From Amazonocrinis nigriterrae CENA67 (GTDB lineage Bacteria > Cyanobacteriota > Cyanobacteriia > Cyanobacteriales > Nostocaceae): a DNA stretch of 36,100 bases. Both the position numbers and the translations under genes were made by a program. Within the stretch, counting starts at the first letter, position 1. Each line of letters begins with the position of its first letter. Below the pieces are notes generated by a model. That model searched no databases. It was not told the origin of the DNA and saw nothing but the letters and a program-made list of their open reading frames with translations. Shown here piece after piece: positions 1 through 8,476 of the stretch. The stretch covers positions 1 through 36,100 of the forward strand of contig NZ_JAECZC010000065.1 of NCBI RefSeq assembly GCF_016056305.1, written 5' to 3'.

Positions 1-45
1 AGATGGGGAGAAGAGACAGCTGCACCACTGCTCCCCTGCACCCCT

Positions 46-1326
46 CTACAACACCTCTCGCCCTAAGTAAGGTTGCAACACTTCGGGTATCCGTACTGTG
101 CCATCTGGTTGTTGATAATTCTCTAAAATTGCTGCCATTGTGCGTCCCACAGCCAAACCAGAACCATTGAGGGTATGCACAAACTGTGTACCTTTCTTTC
201 CTGCTTCTTTGAAGCGAATGTCACCCCGTCGCGCCTGGAAATCTGTCAAATTGGAACAGCTAGAAATTTCTCGGTATTTGCCTGAAGAAGGTAGCCAAAC
301 CTCTAAATCATAGGTTTTTGCCGAACCAAATCCCAAATCTCCAGTGCATAAATTTATGACTCGGTAAGGCAGTTGCAATGCTTGTAAAATTGCTTCTGCA
401 TTCCCTACCAATTTTTCTAATTCATCAAAGGAAGTACTGGGGTTGACAAATTTCACCAGTTCTACTTTGTTAAATTGATGCAGCCGAATTAATCCTCGCA
501 TGTCGCGCCCATAACTACCAGCTTCGCGTCGAAAACAAGGAGTGTAAGCACAATAGTAGATAGGTAAATCTTCAGCCGCCAGAATTTCACCACGGTAAAG
601 ATTAGTTAGTGGAACTTCAGCTGTGGGTATCAGCCATAAATCATCATCCGCGCATTTGAAACTTTCTTCGGCGAACTTGGGTAATTGACCAGTAGCTGTC
701 AAAGAGTCAGTATTCACTAAAAGCGGCGGACTGATTTCTAAATATCCGGCTTGAGTCTGGACAGTCAGCATAAACTGAATTAACGCCCTCTCCAGTGCTG
801 CACCAGCACCCACCAGAGTCACAAAGCGACTTTGAGCAACTTTTACAGCCCGCTCAACATTGAGAATACCCAGTTTTTCACCAATTTCCCAGTGAGGCAG
901 AATATTCAGGTTCTTGGGTATGTATTCATCACCCCAGCGGCGCACTTCTACGTTCTCTTCCTCACTTTTACCAATGGGTGTAGAATCGCTTGGTAAATTG
1001 GGAAGTGCCAATAAAAGTTGTGCAATTTCGGCTTTGAGGTCTTTCTCCTGTGGTTCTAGTTCGCTCAATTTAGCTTTGATGGAATTACCTTCCTCCCGCA
1101 AAGCTTGAATTTCTGGGTCTTGAGGAGTGACACCAGATTTAATCTTTTGCCCAACGATTTTACCAATTTCGTTGCTACGAGCTTGGAGTTGACTACGCGT
1201 CCCTTCCAGTTCTCTTTGTTGACGATCTAACTGTAATATCGGTTCGATGTCGTATTTACCATTACGACTAGCTAACCGTTCCTGAACTAATTGCGGATTT
1301 TCTCGTATTTGCTTGATATCCAGCAC
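46..1326 (-). CDS. serS: Seryl-tRNA synthetase
   Basis: Charges tRNA-Ser with serine in the cytoplasm (class II synthetase, dimer). At 426 aa it has the usual length. The N-terminal ~110 residues form the charged, heptad-rich coiled-coil arm that grips the tRNA long variable arm ([11 protein letters not shown] at the start is typical). The catalytic domain follows, with class II motif 2 ([21 protein letters not shown], near residue 265) and motif 3 ([17 protein letters not shown], near 390). The ATG at 1326 fits the family N-terminus exactly. No partner gene is adjacent; the next gene upstream is also on the minus strand but more than 200 bp away. Identification is secure. Confidence 0.97.
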   Translation of the reverse strand: MLDIKQIRENPQLVQERLASRNGKYDIEPILQLDRQQRELEGTRSQLQARSNEIGKIVGQKIKSGVTPQDPEIQALREEGNSIKAKLSELEPQEKDLKAEIAQLLLALPNLPSDSTPIGKSEEENVEVRRWGDEYIPKNLNILPHWEIGEKLGILNVERAVKVAQSRFVTLVGAGAALERALIQFMLTVQTQAGYLEISPPLLVNTDSLTATGQLPKFAEESFKCADDDLWLIPTAEVPLTNLYRGEILAAEDLPIYYCAYTPCFRREAGSYGRDMRGLIRLHQFNKVELVKFVNPSTSFDELEKLVGNAEAILQALQLPYRVINLCTGDLGFGSAKTYDLEVWLPSSGKYREISSCSNLTDFQARRGDIRFKEAGKKGTQFVHTLNGSGLAVGRTMAAILENYQQPDGTVRIPEVLQPYLGREVL

Positions 1327-1547
1327 AGATTTTCTTAGTCTCCAGCCTAAAATCTTCCTGTAAATACAGTTAACACATCAGCAGCATATAGTAATTTTGG
1401 CTTGCTGTGACTGGAAAAACAACGTTTATTGAAAAAATCAGTCTCAATTTAGTACAAAATTTTGCTATAGGATTATTCATTACCAGAGCCACGCAAGCAA
1501 ATCACGTAAGCAAATAATGTACCCAACTAATCAACTTATTACTGATA

Positions 1548-2126
1548 TTAGGGTCTATTAACGCGATTAAGTAGCCAAAGCGAGCCTACAAGCCCTGCAA
1601 AGTGGGCTTGTAGGGTCTGGATGTTTGCCAATACCACAAACATATCTAGACCACTTATGATCGCTTGATTAGCTTGTGGAGAAAATATAAATTGACCTTG
1701 AGATAAAGCCCTGAGTGTGAAACTACCTACTATTGCTTGCGCTCCCAAAAGAGTCAACAGTATTCCCGCTAAATTCACCCACAGTCCCAAGCGCAATACC
1801 TGAACAGTCTCGCTTTTTCGGGGACGGTTGGTGGGATTGGAGGATTGAAGTTGGTTGCCAAATCTAGTGTAACGGTAAGCCAAATAAATACCCATACCCA
1901 AGGCAACAAGTCCACCAACTTCTAATAAGATGCCAAATCCTGTTCCTGCATTACCAGTAGGACTATTAACATTCCGGCCAAATAAGCTGTTTGCCAGTAA
2001 AATCACGCCAGAAATCACACCTAAGGCTAACTGAATCCAAAAGCTAATCCAACCTATAAGGCGAAAGTTTTGGGCAATTGCCCGAAGATTAGAAGAAGAT
2101 GAGGGGGTGTCTGGGGTTTGCGACAT
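1548..2126 (-). CDS. DUF3611 membrane protein (TIC21/PIC1-like)
   Basis: Integral membrane protein of 192 aa from the ATG at 2126; an in-frame TTG at 2138 would add four residues, but neither start has a clear Shine-Dalgarno. Four hydrophobic segments are visible, at about residues 22-43, 64-84, 113-133 and 158-185, with a polar, basic loop near 90-105. The pattern and sequence (SFWIQLALGVISGVILL) match the DUF3611 family, shared by cyanobacteria and plastids. The plant members (TIC21/PIC1) sit in the chloroplast inner envelope and have been linked to protein import or iron/metal transport. The role in cyanobacteria is not settled, so no gene symbol is given. The family call is fairly firm; the function is inference. 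Confidence 0.8.
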   Translation of the reverse strand: MSQTPDTPSSSSNLRAIAQNFRLIGWISFWIQLALGVISGVILLANSLFGRNVNSPTGNAGTGFGILLEVGGLVALGMGIYLAYRYTRFGNQLQSSNPTNRPRKSETVQVLRLGLWVNLAGILLTLLGAQAIVGSFTLRALSQGQFIFSPQANQAIISGLDMFVVLANIQTLQAHFAGLVGSLWLLNRVNRP

Positions 2127-2709
2127 AGTGTTTACCAATGTGCTAGGCGCTTGTTAAATTAACTATCACATTTACCAGAATAGTGCCCTCGTGCTGACTC
2201 AAGAGTCAATGGTTATTAGTCATTAGTCAGTTGTCAGTTGTCAGTTGTCAGTTGTCAGGAGTTAGTTATTTCTCTCCATCTCCCCTGCTCCCCATCCCCT
2301 CATCTCCCTCATCTCCCCTACTCCCCTGCCACCTGCCTTTTCGCACTACGTTAAGCAGCAAATAAAGTGTTTATTAACTTTTACAGACAAAAAAGCATTT
2401 TACCTGTAAAATTTCTTCCATGGTATTTTATGTTTAAGCGGTTTTAACTGGCTCGGCATCAGTTGACACTAGGACAGCGGTAAACCCAATGTCTCAATTG
2501 CTCCTTACCACACCGCCTCGAGCTTGGGTAGGGGAGTAATATTTTACTCGGCTTCGTTCCTAAAATCTGTACGATTACTTCCCGCGACTTCGACAGCGTG
2601 GGCTGTTGTCTAATGTTTACGCTTAGAAAATTCTACCTCAGTAGCCCTATATACTGACTACAAGGATTACATATTCTAACCTAAGGCATTTTTCAGCCAT
2701 TCACTAACT
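2127..2709. other. Intergenic region between divergent genes
   Basis: About 580 bp separate the divergent DUF3611 and PadR genes. It holds the heptad array and C-rich tract in its left half. The right half (2400-2709) has no coding potential that I can support; one weak hairpin (CCCGCG with CGTGGG) lies near 2580-2602. Promoters for both neighbours must lie here, but I see no strong -35/-10 pair. Confidence 0.6.
2217..2265. repeat. Heptad tandem repeat (TTGTCAG)n
   Basis: Four perfect TTGTCAG units occupy 2231-2258, flanked by degenerate units (TTAGTCA, GAGTTAG). This is the short tandemly repeated repetitive (STRR) class common in Nostocales. The reverse-complement unit CTGACAA recurs at 32595-32636. 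A C-rich tract of CATCTCCC-type units follows directly (2275-2332). Confidence 0.85.
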
Positions 2710-3057
2710 ATGAAACTAGAGGATATATATCAATTTTTTGAGAATCCTCCGCCAAGTTACCTTTGCCAGGAACTAGCAGTTTGTTACATTCTGTATATTT
2801 TGTTACGAGGTGAATCCTATGGAACCGAGTTAATTCAACAGCTGGAAACAGAATACCCAACCTATCGGCTTTCAGATACTGTACTTTATAGTGCGGTTAA
2901 ATTTCTTGAAGACCAAAGGGCAATCACTGGGTATTGGAAGAAACTCGATGGGCGAGGACGCCCTAGGCGAATGTACCAAGTTTCTCCAGATTGGCAAGTT
3001 CAAGCGCAGGATTTAGCTAAGCTTTGGCAAGAGTACATCAAAGGGAGGACAAACTAA
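2710..3057 (+). CDS. PadR-family transcriptional regulator
   Basis: Winged-helix DNA-binding protein of 115 aa, single-domain length for the PadR-N family. Signature features are the helix CYILYILLRGESYGTELIQQL (residues 26-46) and the wing region DGRGRPRRMYQVSPDW (78-93), with the R-G-R-P-R-R-x-Y pattern typical of PadR. It probably binds DNA as a dimer. It lies 94 bp upstream of the CCB1-like gene on the same strand, so the two may be co-transcribed; its target cannot be told from sequence. The family is confident; ligand and regulon are unknown. Confidence 0.88.
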   Translation: MKLEDIYQFFENPPPSYLCQELAVCYILYILLRGESYGTELIQQLETEYPTYRLSDTVLYSAVKFLEDQRAITGYWKKLDGRGRPRRMYQVSPDWQVQAQDLAKLWQEYIKGRTN

Positions 3058-3151
3058 CGAGTAATTAATATTGATAAGCTAAAGGGTGACTCGTAGTGGT
3101 CGTTGACTTTTAGCAGTTAACGGTCAAGAGTCAATACTCAACAGTCAATAC

Positions 3152-3694
3152 ATGCAATCAGTTATGGATACTGCTATTCTGCCATCCACGTTGTTGCTAA
3201 CTTTGTTGTTAGCGGTTGGGCTAATTTTTTTCATTCGTGCCTCGACTAAAGACCGCACAGAAACAGCGCAACTAGTATCTGAACAAGACGAAGCTGCTTT
3301 AATGCCGCAAATTAAGGAGTATTTCCGTTCTCGGTCTTATCGAGTGGCAGCGGTAAACCGAGAACAAAACCAAGTCACTTTTGAAGGGTTTGTGAAGCCA
3401 AGCCTATTTTTAGCAATGTTTTTGACACTGCTAGCAGCAGCAGGTCTCGCTTGTCTATCATTGGTATTGTCGCTGCTGATTCCTAGCCTTAGTACTCTTT
3501 TTCTAGGAATAGTGCTGTTATCACCTTTGAGTGGTATTTTTTATTGGAAAAAAGCCGGAAGACTTGAGAAAGTATTACTGAAATTGGAAGCAAACCCAAA
3601 TCAGCAACACTCCTCAAGTCAGTTGACTGTAATTGCTCACAGAGATGAACTCATTGAGTTACAAAGGGCATTACAGTTAAAGCTTGGTAAGTAA
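3152..3694 (+). CDS. Cofactor assembly of complex C subunit B, CCB1-like (DUF3529)
   Basis: A 180-aa membrane protein. Residues 10-27 form one membrane helix, followed by a soluble stretch (about 30-85, rich in D/E/Q/R), then a hydrophobic block at 86-130 long enough for two helices, and a cytosolic C-terminal tail. This architecture, size and sequence resemble the cyanobacterial/plastid CCB1 family (DUF3529), which acts in system IV, the covalent attachment of haem c(i) to cytochrome b6. An internal ATG at codon 5 (MDTAILPS) is an equally plausible start. The family call is by recall and moderate in confidence; no other b6f assembly gene is nearby. Confidence 0.65.
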   Translation: MQSVMDTAILPSTLLLTLLLAVGLIFFIRASTKDRTETAQLVSEQDEAALMPQIKEYFRSRSYRVAAVNREQNQVTFEGFVKPSLFLAMFLTLLAAAGLACLSLVLSLLIPSLSTLFLGIVLLSPLSGIFYWKKAGRLEKVLLKLEANPNQQHSSSQLTVIAHRDELIELQRALQLKLGK

Positions 3695-4129
3695 CTTTTA
3701 GTTTCTGTGTCTGTCTCTTTGTATGAGATGCTGGCTTCTGACAAACTCTTGAGTAAATAGACATTGGGGAGGAGGAAAGAAAAGTAGCGCTATGTCCATT
3801 CACCCTACGGCAGAATGTCGTAGGGTAAACTTCATACTTATTGACAGAGCTGACTTATTGGTCAATCTACTGGATGAGAGCGCAACTCAACTCTCGTTTT
3901 TGGATGCGTTCGCTCTATCCTAACTCCCTTCTGTATTATCAGACGAGAAATCAACCCATACAAACTGTCGTGGTTTGATCAAAGTTGACTGTCCAATTAC
4001 TTGGACTAGCTCTACTGGCAATTAGCTACAAACTTAAAAAAAACCAAAATATTGCATAAACTGAGCAACTTTGCCAGTTAAATGATTGTCAGAAGCTACA
4101 AGACAATACATGAGATAACCATCTATGGT
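3695..4129. other. Intergenic region with two hairpins
   Basis: About 435 bp between convergent genes. A perfect 8-bp inverted repeat ACCCTACG/CGTAGGGT spans 3803-3827, and a second, imperfect one (GAGCGCAAC with GCGTTCGCTC) lies at about 3877-3915. Neither has a following T-run, so any terminator role is only suggested. No open reading frame here looks like a gene. Confidence 0.5.
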
Positions 4130-4447
4130 TTAACGACTAGCCACAGCAACAGGTTCTGGGCCTACGGGAGCTTCTAACGTCCGCAGGCTGGGAAACAAGA
4201 AATGGTTCTCTTCTACGTATTGTGCACCAAACAAACCTTTTTCTGCCCAGAAATAACGGTCTGTGGTGTGTTCATTGCGCTTTACGAGTAGCAACGCAGG
4301 TGGCGAGATATTCTCAGCTTGAATGAATTTTCTTGCTGCTGTCACAGGTTTTTCTTCGCCGCTTTCGATGCTATATTGTGGCACATGTTCTAGAATCCGC
4401 CGTCCTTCCTGACGACGACGACTTTTCCGTTTCCGTCTCCTTGCCAA
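4130..4447 (-). CDS. DUF3155 protein, TTG start
   Basis: Small basic-then-acidic protein of 105 aa, widely conserved in cyanobacteria and of unknown function. I place the start at the TTG at 4447: it is preceded by a strong Shine-Dalgarno (GAGGAGG, nine bases upstream), and the family begins M-A-R-R-R-K-R-K-S-R-R-R. The reading frame stays open for 58 further codons upstream, but that part is AT-rich and hydrophobic and does not look like protein. Residues 2-13 are an Arg/Lys cluster that could bind nucleic acid. The conserved core (PPALLLVKRNEHTTDRYFWA, then FGAQYVEENHFLFPSLR) is in the second half. The family is sure; the role is unknown. Confidence 0.85.
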   Translation of the reverse strand: MARRRKRKSRRRQEGRRILEHVPQYSIESGEEKPVTAARKFIQAENISPPALLLVKRNEHTTDRYFWAEKGLFGAQYVEENHFLFPSLRTLEAPVGPEPVAVASR

Positions 4448-4729
4448 CCTATTATCCTCCTCTTTCAAGCTATAGATTGTAGTGATAGCTACAAAATCCG
4501 TCGTAATTATATAGGTTCTAGTTCTAAAGATCAATAGTTTCTTAACTTTTGATACAACAAAAATAATATTTTTGAATACAAATAAATCAAGAGGGGTAAA
4601 GGATATAATCCGCAGGAACAAAGTTGTACTGAGAAGATTTTAGTTAAGCTTTATTAAATGAGTGAGGGAAAATAAAGCTTCCTCCTTTATCTTCCCTCAA
4701 AGTCGGTGATCCTGAGCAAGAGCTAAAAA

Positions 4730-6085
4730 ATGTTAATGTCTGCCAGTTCGGATTTTGTTGCTTTATGCCGAGAACAAATAGGATTGCTAACCCAAGGTTT
4801 GGGAGCAACTTTAAGTGTTGTTTACCTAACGCAAGAATTGGTGGAGGCTTCGACAGGTGAGGCGAAACTGATTCCTGTAGTGGTTTACCCAGAAACAGCA
4901 GTATTACAGCCAGGAGAAGAGATTACTGAGGCTACAACTGGCAAGCAACTGCAAATTGGGGATGTTTTGGTCTTACCCAGGCAACAGGGAAGGTTATTGA
5001 CACCGGGGTTAGATTCTTTTGGAAAGACAAAAACTTCAGATGGTGAACAACCCAATTTCCAAGACGAATACTTGCTCAACGGACACCGAATCATGTTACC
5101 TCTGATTCATGAAGGTGTAATGATGGGCTTACTGGTGACAGGTAGGGAAGACCGGGCTTGGAATGAACAGGAGCAAAGTGAAATTCAAAGGATAGGTCAA
5201 ACACTAGCGATCGCCTGTATTTTAGATCAGCGTCGAGCATGGTTACAGCATCAGCTGCATCAACAACAAATTGTCACTGAACAACAGCGAGATTTACTAG
5301 ATAACCTCTTGCACCAATTTCGCAACCCGTTAACGGCATTACGGACTTTTGGCAAGCTGCTATTGAAGCGACTGCGACCAGGCGATCCGAACCGAGATGT
5401 GGGAAATAATATTGTCCGGGAAAGCGATCGCCTGCAAGAACTCTTGCAACAATTTGAAAAAGTCATCGATTGGACAGAGGCAGATTTGGGGCCGCGATCA
5501 TTGCCGGAAAATGAAGTGTTTGTGGAAGCAACAGTACAAAAACAACCCAAACCAGCATTATTGTTACCAGGAACCGGAGATCAAGCAGCTGATTGTGCTG
5601 TAGTCGATTTCTTAGCACCATTATTAGTCTCAGCTCAAGCCATAGCCCAAGAGCGAAATTTGCAACTGCAAGCAGAAATTCCCCCAAACTTGCCACTAGT
5701 ACGGGTCAACATCAAAGCCTTGCAAGAAGTATTAACCAATGTCATAGACAACGCCTTGAAATACACCCCCGCAGGTGGCAAGATATTCGTTCAGGCAGGG
5801 CAAGAAAAAGCTAATTTTCAAGGAATAGCCATCAGTGATACTGGCCCAGGCATTCCCCCAGAAGATTTAAAACATTTGGGAGAACGTCATTACCGAGGCG
5901 TACAGGCACAAACAGAAATTCCGGGTAGTGGTTTAGGATTAGCGATCGCTAAACAATTAATAGAGCAAATGCAGGGTGAAATTGAAATTTTCAGCCCTGC
6001 CATAAATTCTCAACTTGCTTCACCGGATGCGCCAGGAACTACATTTATTATTTGGTTGCCGAAAGTCGAGAGAGTTAGGAGTTAG
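4730..6085 (+). CDS. Sensor histidine kinase, GAF + HisKA + HATPase (Hik2/CSK-like)
   Basis: A soluble 451-aa two-component kinase with no membrane helix. Residues 1-170 form a GAF-like sensor domain with a Cys at position 13 (FVALCREQ) and another at 163. The dimerisation domain carries the H-box LLHQFRNPLTALRTF, with phospho-acceptor His195. The ATP-binding domain shows the N-box (NVIDNALKY, 337-345), G1 (DTGPGI, 370-375) and G2 (GSGLGLAI, 399-406). Overall layout and H-box resemble Hik2, the cyanobacterial homologue of chloroplast sensor kinase, whose GAF domain senses redox state; this subgroup call is moderate. No response regulator is adjacent. The last codons (ERVRS) and the stop lie inside a heptad-repeat array that begins at 6072, so the C-terminus has been overwritten by the repeat. 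Confidence 0.88.
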   Translation: MLMSASSDFVALCREQIGLLTQGLGATLSVVYLTQELVEASTGEAKLIPVVVYPETAVLQPGEEITEATTGKQLQIGDVLVLPRQQGRLLTPGLDSFGKTKTSDGEQPNFQDEYLLNGHRIMLPLIHEGVMMGLLVTGREDRAWNEQEQSEIQRIGQTLAIACILDQRRAWLQHQLHQQQIVTEQQRDLLDNLLHQFRNPLTALRTFGKLLLKRLRPGDPNRDVGNNIVRESDRLQELLQQFEKVIDWTEADLGPRSLPENEVFVEATVQKQPKPALLLPGTGDQAADCAVVDFLAPLLVSAQAIAQERNLQLQAEIPPNLPLVRVNIKALQEVLTNVIDNALKYTPAGGKIFVQAGQEKANFQGIAISDTGPGIPPEDLKHLGERHYRGVQAQTEIPGSGLGLAIAKQLIEQMQGEIEIFSPAINSQLASPDAPGTTFIIWLPKVERVRS

Positions 6086-6224
6086 GAGTTAGAAGTTTGG
6101 AGTTAAGAGTTTTCAGGAAGGTTTAATTCGTAAATTTAAAGCTTTCTTCAACTCAGAACTCATCACTCCTAACTCCTAACTATCTTCTTCAACTCATAAC
6201 TAATCACTCCTAACTCCTAACTAT
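6072..6224. repeat. Inverted heptad-repeat arrays (GAGTTAG / CTAACTC)
   Basis: Units of GAGTTAG run rightward from 6072 to about 6110. The complementary CTAACTC units fill 6145-6224, themselves arranged as two ~39-bp direct repeats (6145-6183 and 6186-6224). The two arms can pair into a long hairpin between convergent genes, a plausible bidirectional terminator. The stop codons of both flanking genes lie inside the arrays. Confidence 0.8.
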
Positions 6225-7465
6225 TTGAGTGAAACCAGGAAATTCTGATTAATTGTCATTTGCAGGTCAGTGTCTGGGTTAATTGCGATGAGGTCAACAC
6301 TCTTCTTGCCAAAGAACAAACCAATTAAAGCGCCGATACCAGCACCACCCAAGACTTCTTCTGTGGCAATGGCGCGATCGCCTGTGACGGCAGATACCGC
6401 AGCCGCAGCACCAGCACCTAGAACTGTATCCTTAATGATGGCACTGGTACTAGTACCCTTTTTGACTGTTTCTGTTTTGCTAATCACTTCAGAAGTAGCG
6501 TTAATCTGATATTCCTGACCTGTGGTTAAAACAAGTTTGTCAGCTACGAATTGAGAACCGCCTTTAGCAGGTTTGAGTTGACCGACAACCTGACTACCAG
6601 CAGGAATTACCACAGACCCGTCTTGAGTAACTACGCTTTGGGAAACTGTGAGTGTCAAAGGCGCTGTTTCATCCTTGGTGACAAGAATTTTATCTGCCTT
6701 ATCGTATTTCACAGGGATAACAGTACCTTGGGGAATTGTTACGGATACAGGCGTTGGCGTGGTATTTCCTAAAGCGACAATATAAGGTGAGTTTATTGCT
6801 GAGGCTTGATTAGAACTAACCAATGCTTGGTAGATAAAAGCTGCTACTTGGGCGCGTGTGGCTGTTGCAGTTGGATTCAAGAACTTGACATTGGGATAGT
6901 TCACCACAATTTGATTTTCAGTTGCTGCAGCGATGGGACTACGGGCATAGCCAGCGATGTTATAGGCATCGTTGAAGTATTGCAGAGTACCTTCAACATT
7001 ATTACTAGCGCCATATTCCAAACCATTAGCCAAAGCCACTAAAACCTGCTGGCGAGGAATAGCTTGGTTAGGTTCAAAGCGATTGCCAGGATACCCTGAC
7101 AAGAAACCTATGGTATAAGCTTGCTGAATAGCATTGTATGCCCAATAGTTGCTTGGCACATCAGCAAATCTGATTGGTTGCCGTTGCTGTGCTTTTTGGA
7201 AAGCTTTGTTAACCATCGCTGCAAATTGAGCGCGGGTTACGGGTTCTTCTGGACGGAAACTACCATCAGGAAACCCTGCAATTACACCTCGCTGTGACAA
7301 TTCTTGAATAAATTGTGCTGCCCAATAATTAGATGAAACATCAGAAAAAGTCGTTTGAGCTAAAGATGGTGTTGCTGCAATAAAGGGTGCTACAGTACCA
7401 GCTGTAATACTCAAAGCCATGAAAGCAGATGTTGCAGATTGCCAACGATTTAAATTAGTAAACAT
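6221..7465 (-). CDS. SLH-domain exported protein with VirB10/TrbI-like C-terminal domain
   Basis: A 414-aa exported protein. A signal peptide covers residues 1 to about 37 (hydrophobic core, then TPSLAQT). Three S-layer homology domains follow: about 38-92 (FSDVSSNYWAAQFI ... FPDGSFRPEEPVTRAQFAAM), 100-155 (FADVPSNYWAYNAI) and a degenerate third at 163-220. These bind the peptidoglycan-linked polymer. Residues 240-414 form a beta-rich domain with VTIPQGTVIPVKY, VVIPAGSQVVGQL and a closing INPDTDLQMTIN, plus a Gly/Ala-rich segment near 350-390. That order recalls the C-terminal domain of VirB10/TrbI, though as a remote likeness only. It shares signal peptide and this domain with the next gene upstream. 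Start: ATG with GGAG about ten bases upstream. Confidence 0.85.
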   Translation of the reverse strand: MFTNLNRWQSATSAFMALSITAGTVAPFIAATPSLAQTTFSDVSSNYWAAQFIQELSQRGVIAGFPDGSFRPEEPVTRAQFAAMVNKAFQKAQQRQPIRFADVPSNYWAYNAIQQAYTIGFLSGYPGNRFEPNQAIPRQQVLVALANGLEYGASNNVEGTLQYFNDAYNIAGYARSPIAAATENQIVVNYPNVKFLNPTATATRAQVAAFIYQALVSSNQASAINSPYIVALGNTTPTPVSVTIPQGTVIPVKYDKADKILVTKDETAPLTLTVSQSVVTQDGSVVIPAGSQVVGQLKPAKGGSQFVADKLVLTTGQEYQINATSEVISKTETVKKGTSTSAIIKDTVLGAGAAAAVSAVTGDRAIATEEVLGGAGIGALIGLFFGKKSVDLIAINPDTDLQMTINQNFLVSLK

Positions 7466-7694
7466 TGAATTTTACTCCAGTAAATTTATTTTTTCTTCTG
7501 TTACTTTCTTAGACAATTTACAAAATAGTAAGTTCCTAAATTTTCAATTTTATTACCATTAGTTTTGGTTTGTGAAAAGAAAACAGGTATTAAGTAATAG
7601 TGCAATTGACTATTACCTAATACCTAGGGAATAAAACTTGCTATTAATCTAGGAGGAATATTAATGAAGACGAAATTGATATAGAATAGTTGCC

Positions 7695-7740
7695 TAAAAA
7701 ATAAGCGATCGCACACCTGATTAAAAGTGGCGATCGCGGA
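7695..7740 (-). terminator. Rho-independent terminator built from two HIP1 palindromes
   Basis: Read on the minus strand, two GCGATCGC octamers (7730-7737 and 7705-7712) pair with each other. The stem is extended inside by CAC/GTG and is followed by a T-rich run (complement of the A-run at 7696-7704). It lies about 40 bp after the stop of the 7781 gene, so it most likely ends that transcript. Confidence 0.65.
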
Positions 7741-7780
7741 TGGGAGATAATTAAATTCACGACTGAAATTGAGTGAAGCT

Positions 7781-8476
7781 TTAGTAGCGGGATAGCACCA
7801 AGTTTGAGTCCAATGTGATCCTCAAGTCTTCTTTTGGTCTGATAACGAAAGCATCAACTTGTTTTTTCCGTAATACTACACTTGCTCCTGCACCGGCAGC
7901 CGCACCAATAATAGGTTTAATATCATTGACTTTGCGATCGCCTGTCACCAATGAACCTAAAAGACCAGCAGCAGCACCAATACCTGCGTCAGTTAAAACT
8001 TGACCAGTACTAGGTGACTGTGAAACTTTTTCTATTCTCGTATATGTGCGAGAACTTGCATTAATCTGCTGACGACGACCAGAGGGGAAGATTAATTCTT
8101 GGGCTACAAAGCGGACGCCTTGTGTGTTACTGTCATTGCCATTTCCTGAAAAATTTCTGTCTAAATATACAGGTTCTAGCCGTCCAACAACCTCACTTCT
8201 AGCGGGAATCAATAGATTTCTATTACTATCGGTGATGTCGTTTGGTATTTTCAGCGTTAGGGATGCAGATTCCCCAGGTTTAATCACAATTTTGTCTTTG
8301 TCAGAGGTGACAGGCAAAGAAACTCCAGAAGGAATGGTAACTGTTCTGGATTGTCCAATATTATATTGTTGTGCATTGGCAGGAGCTACAGCAATCATGG
8401 GGGTAATAGCAGCTGTAGTGATTGCCATTGTCATGAGTGCAGCGGTTGTAGATTTCCATTGATGAATGCGAGTCAT
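7781..8476 (-). CDS. Exported VirB10/TrbI-like domain protein, paralogue of the SLH protein
   Basis: A 231-aa exported protein from the ATG at 8476. An in-frame ATG twelve codons upstream is less likely, because the later start gives a signal peptide (MTRIHQWKSTTAALMTMAI ... PANAQ) matching that of the SLH gene next door. The mature part matches that gene's C-terminal domain block by block: VTIPSGVSLPV, LLIPARSEVVGRL, a Gly/Ala-rich stretch around LVTGDRKV, and IRPKEDLRITLD at the end. It lacks SLH domains. The closing segments resemble VirB10/TrbI C-terminal beta-barrel sequences, a remote likeness that I could not test. Own transcription unit likely: 315 bp and a terminator separate it from the SLH gene. 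Function unknown; probably cell-envelope. Confidence 0.75.
   Translation of the reverse strand: MTRIHQWKSTTAALMTMAITTAAITPMIAVAPANAQQYNIGQSRTVTIPSGVSLPVTSDKDKIVIKPGESASLTLKIPNDITDSNRNLLIPARSEVVGRLEPVYLDRNFSGNGNDSNTQGVRFVAQELIFPSGRRQQINASSRTYTRIEKVSQSPSTGQVLTDAGIGAAAGLLGSLVTGDRKVNDIKPIIGAAAGAGASVVLRKKQVDAFVIRPKEDLRITLDSNLVLSRY

Noticed and set aside
4448-4621. N-terminal extension of the DUF3155 protein
   Set aside because: AT-rich, hydrophobic and lying upstream of a strong Shine-Dalgarno and TTG start that match the family.
5260-5696. Antisense frames within the histidine kinase gene
   Set aside because: Shadows of a well-supported coding region on the plus strand.
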